Positions 59,738-64,000 of a stretch of DNA of 64,000 nt are shown piece after piece (the stretch's first letter is position 1; every line of letters starts with the position of its first letter). The position numbers and the translations under genes were made by a program. The stretch is from Flavobacteriales bacterium. Its GTDB lineage: Bacteria > Bacteroidota > Bacteroidia > Flavobacteriales_F > PHOS-HE28. The stretch covers positions 1 through 64,000 of the forward strand of contig JADJDP010000015.1 in the NCBI GenBank assembly GCA_016702645.1. The letters are read 5' to 3'. The notes below the pieces were generated by a model. It did no database searches. It was not told the origin of the DNA and was given only the letters and a program-made list of their open reading frames with translations.

Positions 59738-60121
59738 TCAACGCTTGCGCTTGTCAACCGCGCCATATTTGGTCGGGTTCTCTATCATGTCGCCAAGCAT
59801 CTTTCCAACTTCTTCGGAAAGAGCCAGTATCGGGTCAATGTCTTGCTGGGTCACGTATTCACAGGCCACTGCATGCTCCAACCATACTTGTGTTTCTGCG
59901 TTCTCCCCGTTAGCATCGGTCATCTTCGCAACGAAGTGCAACGGATAGCGCTTCTTGCGATACCCTTCTGCGAATTGTGCGGTGACAGAGCGCGAGGACC
60001 TACGGATCTGGTCGGTCAGGGAGTATGTCTCTTCCTTCGGGAAGCGCTTGGAAAGCCTGAATATCAAGTTCGCCATCTGAAAGGCCTTCTTGTATGCGGT
60101 CATCTCCTTGAAACCGGACAT
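59738..60121 (-). CDS. Four-helix-bundle protein (23S rRNA intervening-sequence family)
   Basis: 127 residues with the family signature AYKKAFQMANLIFRLSKRFP, YSLTDQIRRSSRSVTAQFAE, GYRKKRYPLHFVAKMTDANG, then AETQVWLEHAVACEYV. The family was first seen inside 23S rRNA intervening sequences but also occurs as free genes, often strain-variable, in Bacteroidota. Here it is an isolated accessory gene between rho and the DUF4199-like gene. Proposed nucleic-acid-binding role is unproven. Confidence 0.88.
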   Translation of the reverse strand: MSGFKEMTAYKKAFQMANLIFRLSKRFPKEETYSLTDQIRRSSRSVTAQFAEGYRKKRYPLHFVAKMTDANGENAETQVWLEHAVACEYVTQQDIDPILALSEEVGKMLGDMIENPTKYGAVDKRKR

Positions 60122-60202
60122 GAATGGTAGTGTTTGCTTGGGAAAGCCCCGGCCTCCGGAGCCCGATCATTTGCCCCTGTACCTGCCCCTGCTCCTCTCT
60201 TA

Positions 60203-61306
60203 TCAGCCGTTCATCGAAACAAGGAACTCCTCGTTGCTCTTCGTGCCTTCCATGTGCTTCTTCACGAACTCCATGGCTTCCACGGGGTTCATGTCGGCGA
60301 GGTGCTTGCGCAGGATCCACGTGCGTTGGAGGACTTCCTTGCCGTGCAGCATGTCGTCGCGGCGGGTACCGCTGCTCATGATGTCGATGGCGGGGAAGAT
60401 CCGGCGGTTGCTGATCTTCCGGTCGAGCACCAGCTCCATGTTGCCCGTGCCTTTGAATTCCTCGAAGATCACTTCGTCCATCTTGCTGCCGGTGTCCACC
60501 AGCGCAGTGGCGATGATGGTGAGCGATCCACCGTTCTCGATCTTCCGGGCTGCGCCGAAGAATCGTTTCGGTTTCTGCAATGCGTTGGCATCCACACCAC
60601 CGCTGAGGATCTTCCCACTGGCAGGTTGCACGGTGTTGTAGGCACGGGCAAGACGCGTAATGGAATCGAGCAGGATCACCACATCGTGACCACATTCCGT
60701 GAGCGCCTTCGCCTTTTCCAACACGATCCCGGCAACCGCCACGTGGCGTGATGCGGGTTCATCGAAGGTGCTCGCGATCACTTCGGCCTTCACGCTGCGC
60801 GCCATGTCCGTTACTTCCTCCGGACGTTCATCGATCAACAGCACGATGAGGTACACTTCAGGATGGTTGGCGGCAATGGCATTGGCCACATCCTTCAGCA
60901 AGACCGTTTTTCCCGTCTTCGGTTGAGCCACGATCAAGCCGCGTTGCCCTTTGCCGATGGGCGCGAATAGGTCCAGCACCCGCATGCTGATGTTGGCCTC
61001 CTTGTTCGCAAGGGTGAATTTCTCATCGGGGAAGAGCGGCGTGAGGAACTTGAAGGGAACGCGGTCGCGCACCCATTCCGGATCGCGGCCGTTGATCCTG
61101 TCCACCTTGAACAGCGGGAAGAACTTGTCGCCTTCACGGGGTGGGCGCACATACCCCATCACCGTATCGCCGAGCTTGAGGCCGTACTGCTTGATCTGTT
61201 GCTGGCTCACGTACACGTCATCCGGTGAAGCCAGGTAGTTGTAATCGCTGCTGCGCAGGAAGCCATAACCCTCCGGCATCACCTCCAGCACGCCTTCGCA
61301 CTCCAC
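60203..61306 (-). CDS. rho: Transcription termination factor Rho, RNA-binding and ATPase domains
   Basis: 367 readable residues here; the same frame is open up to about 61550 and joins the N-terminal segment there. The cold-shock RNA-binding domain has GVLEVMPEGYGFLRSSDYNY and DDVYVSQQQIKQYGL. The ATPase has Walker A GLIVAQPKTGKTVLLKDVAN, Walker B VVILLDSITRLARAYN, the Q-loop/R-loop segment SGGVDANALQKPKRFFG and IENGGSLTIIATALVDTGSK. Hexameric helicase that ends transcription. Confidence 0.95.
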   Translation of the reverse strand: MECEGVLEVMPEGYGFLRSSDYNYLASPDDVYVSQQQIKQYGLKLGDTVMGYVRPPREGDKFFPLFKVDRINGRDPEWVRDRVPFKFLTPLFPDEKFTLANKEANISMRVLDLFAPIGKGQRGLIVAQPKTGKTVLLKDVANAIAANHPEVYLIVLLIDERPEEVTDMARSVKAEVIASTFDEPASRHVAVAGIVLEKAKALTECGHDVVILLDSITRLARAYNTVQPASGKILSGGVDANALQKPKRFFGAARKIENGGSLTIIATALVDTGSKMDEVIFEEFKGTGNMELVLDRKISNRRIFPAIDIMSSGTRRDDMLHGKEVLQRTWILRKHLADMNPVEAMEFVKKHMEGTKSNEEFLVSMNG

Positions 61307-62082
61307 GAAGGCGTCGAAGTTGAACTGCTCACGCGGTGGCTGGCGGTCTTGGAAGCCACGGTCGGGACGTTGCTGATCGCCTCGCTGTTGGTCGTTGCGC
61401 TGTTGGTCACCACGTTGTTGGTCCCGCTGTTGATCACCGCGCTGCTGGTCGCCACGTTGTTGATCACGTTGCTCATTGCGGCCATCGTTGCCGCTTTGTG
61501 GACGATCGCCACGCTGATCCCTTCGGTCATCCCGGAAGCTGCGGTCGCCGCGCGTTCCTGGCGTTGTTCGCCCTGGCGTTGGTCGGGTCGGTCGTTGCGG
61601 CCCTCGGGACGATCTTCCTCGCGACGGCCCGCATCCCGCTGTTTCTCTTGTGGCGCACGTTCGCGGTGCTCCGGTCTTCCGCGGTCGTCCCTGCGCTCCT
61701 GCACGGGGGCAACTGCCGGGGGAGCAGGTGCACTAACCTTTGGGGTTTCCTCCTCATCCCCATTCTCGTCGTCGCCGTTCTCATCCCCTTCTTCGTCATC
61801 ATCGTCGTCGTCATCCTCATCGCTCTCGGCATCGGGGAGAGGTTCCGGGTCCTCCACTTCCGGCACTTCGTCCGCTGTGGCCAAGGCTGTGAGGTCCTTG
61901 TCGTCGCCAACGAAGGAGGGACCGATGGGCTTCTCCGCAGCAGGTTTGGCCCCTTGGGTTTCGAGGATCTTGTCCACGAGGTCCTGCTTCTTCAAAGCCT
62001 CGGTCTTCTTCAAGCCGAGCTTCTTGGCGATCTCCCTCAGTTCGGGAAGCTTCATGGCGCTGAGCGCCGCGTTGTCGTACAT
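61279..62082 (-). CDS. rho: Rho, N-terminal domain and disordered insertion
   Basis: MYDNAALSAMKLPELREIAK, then KLGLKKTEALKKQDLVDKIL is the Rho N-terminal helix bundle. A long acidic run (SDEDDDDDDDEEGDENGDDE) and an Arg/Asp/Gln-rich part follow. The frame breaks near 61550; the corrected continuation is RRGDRSFRDDRRDQRGDR and then many (R)GDQQR repeats before FNFDAFVECEGVLEVM. Long disordered insertions here are typical of Bacteroidota Rho and alter RNA binding. Confidence 0.88.
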   Translation of the reverse strand: MYDNAALSAMKLPELREIAKKLGLKKTEALKKQDLVDKILETQGAKPAAEKPIGPSFVGDDKDLTALATADEVPEVEDPEPLPDAESDEDDDDDDDEEGDENGDDENGDEEETPKVSAPAPPAVAPVQERRDDRGRPEHRERAPQEKQRDAGRREEDRPEGRNDRPDQRQGEQRQERAATAASGMTEGISVAIVHKAATMAAMSNVINNVATSSAVINSGTNNVVTNSATTNSEAISNVPTVASKTASHRVSSSTSTPSWSAKACWR

Positions 62083-62276
62083 GTCCAGTAGGTCTGGTGG
62101 TGAAGGGCGTGTGCTTACGCCTTGTGGAAAGCCCGGTCGGGCTTCGGTCGATCAGGAAGGAAATTCGATGTTGGGAACAGGTGCCGAACGGCGCCCGTGA
62201 GCGTACAGGGCAAACGTAAGGGGAAAAGGGACATCCGCAAACGCACGCTGTTCCATCTTTGCGCACCGCTTTTCCC

Positions 62277-62750
62277 ATGCTTCAACGCGTTCAATCGATC
62301 TTCCTGCTCCTATCCGCCGCCTTTGCCGCTGCAACGTGGTTCTTCCCGGTCCGCTCCTGGGCCATGGAAGAAGGCACCACCATCTTCATGACACGCGGCC
62401 TTTTCGACCATAACGGCCTGGAACTGGACAATGCGTCCCTACCAGCGCCCTACCACGTTCTACAATCGGTCGTCGCTGGTGCCCTGCTGGTTTGCATCTT
62501 CCTTTTCAGCAATAGACCCCGGCAAGCGCGGGTGGTGCGTGGGGTCTGGCTGGTGGCCCTGCTCGTGGGGGTCTTCCAGTTCATTTCCTGCAATTCCATC
62601 GATGCATACCTGCGGGAAGGACTGAAGTCCGAAGGGGCCTATGGCATTTCCTTCTTTCTGCCCTTCGGGACGATCATCTTCGCGATCCTCGCAGAGCGAG
62701 CCATCCGCAAGGATGAGAACCTGGTGCGCAGCGCCGATCGTTTGCGCTAG
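62277..62750 (+). CDS. DUF4293 family membrane protein
   Basis: 157 residues from 62277 (MLQRVQSIFLLLSAAFAAAT), the usual beginning of DUF4293 proteins (MIQRxQTxYLLL). Four helices, a short extracytoplasmic loop (SWAMEEGTTIFMTRG) and a charged C-terminus (RAIRKDENLVRSADRLR). Found next to rho in many Bacteroidota, divergently here; function unknown. The stop overlaps the convergent enoyl-CoA hydratase gene by 4 nt. A near-match box CATCTTTG is at 62254-62261. Confidence 0.85.
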   Translation: MLQRVQSIFLLLSAAFAAATWFFPVRSWAMEEGTTIFMTRGLFDHNGLELDNASLPAPYHVLQSVVAGALLVCIFLFSNRPRQARVVRGVWLVALLVGVFQFISCNSIDAYLREGLKSEGAYGISFFLPFGTIIFAILAERAIRKDENLVRSADRLR

Positions 62751-63517
62751 CGTTTCGCTGCCTCCGCCTTGAACTTGGCGATCGCGTTCCGCGTGAACTC
62801 GGAGAGCACCAAGCGACCGCTGATCTTGGCACGTTCGATCAGCAGTGTGTCCCAATCCTCGGTACCAGCCCACATCACACGCTTGATGTCCGCCATGGCT
62901 TCGGGGCTGTAAGTGGCTAGCTCCGTCGCGTGCGCATCGATGCGTGCATCAAGAGCCTCCAGCGTGTCGAACACCTCCGCGTACATGTTGTGCTGCTCGC
63001 ACCATTGCGCACTGCGACGTGTGGCTGGCGTGGCGCTGAGCAAGCCGAAATGACCGACACCGACTTTGCGTTCCACGGCTGGACCCACAACGAAGGGCCC
63101 GATACCTACAGCCAGTTCGCTCAATCGTGCGCTTGCGCTGTTGTGCGCGTACGCGATGTCCACTGCGCAAGCAAGGCCGACACCGCCACCCACGGTGTGG
63201 CTGTGTATGCGTCCGATGACGAAGACCGGCGCTTTGCGGATGGCGTTGATCACCTGTGCGAAGCCGCTGAAGAAAGCAAGCCCGTTCTCCGCGTTGTCGA
63301 TCGCTACCAGTTCATCGAAGCTGGCACCGGCGCAGAAGGCCTTGTCGCCGTCGCTGCGCAAGATGATCACGCGCGTTCCCGGATCCTTGCCTGCGGCGGT
63401 AATCGCATCGGCGATGCCACGAAGGATATGCCCCGGCAAGCTGTTGCTCTTCGGGTGGTGGAAGGTGATGGTGGCGATACCGCCTTCGGTGGAGGAGTTG
63501 ACGTATCCGTCTTGCAT
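62747..63517 (-). CDS. Enoyl-CoA hydratase/isomerase family protein
   Basis: 256 residues from 63517 (MQDGYVNSSTEGGIATITFH); upstream in-frame codons derive from the palindromic repeat. Crotonase motifs: HPKSNSLPGHILRGIADAIT, RSDGDKAFCAGASFDELVAI and IHSHTVGGGVGLACAVDIAY (oxyanion hole), with a Glu in SELAVGIGPFVVG. The catalytic residues do not clearly match either hydratases or isomerases. Could act in fatty-acid or phenylacetate degradation. Confidence 0.85.
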   Translation of the reverse strand: MQDGYVNSSTEGGIATITFHHPKSNSLPGHILRGIADAITAAGKDPGTRVIILRSDGDKAFCAGASFDELVAIDNAENGLAFFSGFAQVINAIRKAPVFVIGRIHSHTVGGGVGLACAVDIAYAHNSASARLSELAVGIGPFVVGPAVERKVGVGHFGLLSATPATRRSAQWCEQHNMYAEVFDTLEALDARIDAHATELATYSPEAMADIKRVMWAGTEDWDTLLIERAKISGRLVLSEFTRNAIAKFKAEAAKR

Positions 63518-63526
63518 ATGAATGAT

Positions 63527-63582
63527 GTCACCCTGAGCCTGTCGAAGGGTGATGATCATGGTTCGACAGGCTCACCACGACA
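63527..63582. repeat. Two inverted copies of the GAGCYTGTCGAA repeat
   Basis: GTCACCCTGAGCCTGTCGAA then GGGTGAT (63527-63553) and CATGGTTCGACAGGCTCACC then ACGAC (63558-63582). Same paired arrangement as at 44326-44386; intergenic. Confidence 0.8.
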
Positions 63583-63607
63583 ACTTTGTCAAAGAAACAC
63601 CTCCCGA

Positions 63608-64000
63608 TCACAAGCTCAACAGGTCCTTGAACCGCGCGGCTTGTCGGCGGCTCACCTCCACGGTCTCGGGTTCCCCGCTCTTGTCCATGTGCTTGAGCTT
63701 CACCATGAGGCCACCGCTGAACCACGGCTCGATCTTGTCCACCCAGTGGAGGTTGATGATGTGTTTCCGGTTGGCACGGAAGAAGGTGAGGGGGTCGAGC
63801 TTCTCTTCCAACTTGTTCAGCGAACGCAGGACCAAGGGCTTCTGATCACCGAAGCGAACGCGAACGTAATTGCCCTCGCTCTCGAAGTAGCGCACGTCCT
63901 TGAGCGTAACGAACCAGCATTTCTCGCCGTCCTTCAGGAAGATCTGGTCCGTTTCCTTCAGGATCTCACGCTGTGGCTGACCAGCCTCGCTTACGCGCGG
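63608..64000 (-). CDS. LytTR DNA-binding response regulator, C-terminal part
   Basis: Partial; the N-terminus (presumably a receiver domain) lies beyond the window. Frame open from base 64000: EAGQPQREILKETDQIFLKD, EKCWFVTLKDVRYFESEGN then YVRVRFGDQKPLVLRSLNKL, DPLTFFRANRKHIINLHWVD, KIEPWFSGGLMVKLKHM and ETVEVSRRQAARFKDLLSL. These are the beta-strand DNA-binding elements of LytTR (FFRANRKHIIN in particular). The partner histidine kinase, usually of the LytS/His_kinase type, is not in the window. Confidence 0.9.
   Translation of the reverse strand, partial: PRVSEAGQPQREILKETDQIFLKDGEKCWFVTLKDVRYFESEGNYVRVRFGDQKPLVLRSLNKLEEKLDPLTFFRANRKHIINLHWVDKIEPWFSGGLMVKLKHMDKSGEPETVEVSRRQAARFKDLLSL

Noticed and set aside
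59738..60121. Evidence of a nearby 23S rRNA gene because of the IVS-family protein.
   Set aside because: No rRNA sequence is present; the family also exists as free genes.
61330..61500. A possible satellite or CRISPR-like array from the CGTTGTTGGTC repeats.
   Set aside because: No regular spacers; the repeats encode Gln/Arg/Asp units of the Rho disordered region.

Overview
The window is chromosomal DNA of a high-GC (about 60% by eye) member of the Bacteroidota, most likely a Flavobacteriales lineage known mainly from metagenomes. The evidence is type IX secretion (T9SS) sorting domains on several surface proteins, typical families (DUF1573, S46 and S41 peptidases, YugP-type Zn-peptidase, LytTR regulator, DUF4293, a Rho with a long disordered insert), and recurrent TAnnTTYG boxes just upstream of genes, which match the Bacteroidota -7 promoter element. 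No rRNA, tRNA, CRISPR array, transposase, integrase or prophage gene was recognised.

Layout. 0-7.3 kb: large secreted repeat or propeller proteins and a truncated ECF sigma factor. 7.4-21.8 kb: peptidase-rich region holding a DPP11-like S46 peptidase, pterin carbinolamine dehydratase, a DUF1573 protein, an S41 processing protease, penicillin-binding protein 1C, a lysyl-endopeptidase-like S1 protease with a T9SS tail, an S9 peptidase and a YugP-like membrane metallopeptidase. 22.2-31.4 kb: a giant alpha-2-macroglobulin lipoprotein and two envelope proteins sharing a SPOR-like module. 31.6-35.2 kb: LOG protein and UvrA. 35.3-44.3 kb: lytic transglycosylase and an exopolysaccharide locus (WecA/MraY-like transferase, RfbC, Wzc-like kinase, Wza-like export lipoprotein, GT4, AsnB). 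44.4-64 kb: dihydrolipoyl dehydrogenase, two small membrane-protein paralogues, RidA, SurE, LpxB, a SpoIID/LytB protein, an RlmI-like methyltransferase, ComEC, a Rieske protein, an MBL hydrolase, a GT87-like protein, Mpl, a DUF4199-like protein, a four-helix-bundle protein, Rho, DUF4293, an enoyl-CoA hydratase and a partial LytTR regulator.

How the genes fit together. Much of the window serves the cell envelope: peptidoglycan (PBP1C, lytic transglycosylase, Mpl, LytB-like), lipid A (LpxB), capsule or exopolysaccharide, and surface proteins exported by T9SS. The peptidases and the DPP11-like enzyme suggest growth on protein and peptides, and the macroglobulin could protect the periplasm from foreign proteases.

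Data quality. Two blocks (about 17.68-18.75 kb and 46.37-46.91 kb) are almost pure G/C with G runs far longer than any plausible gene; I read them as sequencing or assembly artefacts. Many genes between 0 and 35 kb, and a few later ones, carry single-base frameshifts, often in short G or C runs. These genes are otherwise intact, so I treat most as sequence errors rather than decay, and list the readable segments separately.

The more novel-looking signals are: (1) TAnnTTYG boxes ending only 6-9 nt before several start codons, suggesting near-leaderless transcripts; (2) 8-bp NNCACATG tandem arrays whose last copy contains the start codon of mpl and of ridA; (3) a dispersed palindromic repeat with core GAGCYTGTCGAA that also sits in frame inside asnB and mpl and at the end of uvrA; and (4) the paired TSP3/SPOR-like envelope genes.
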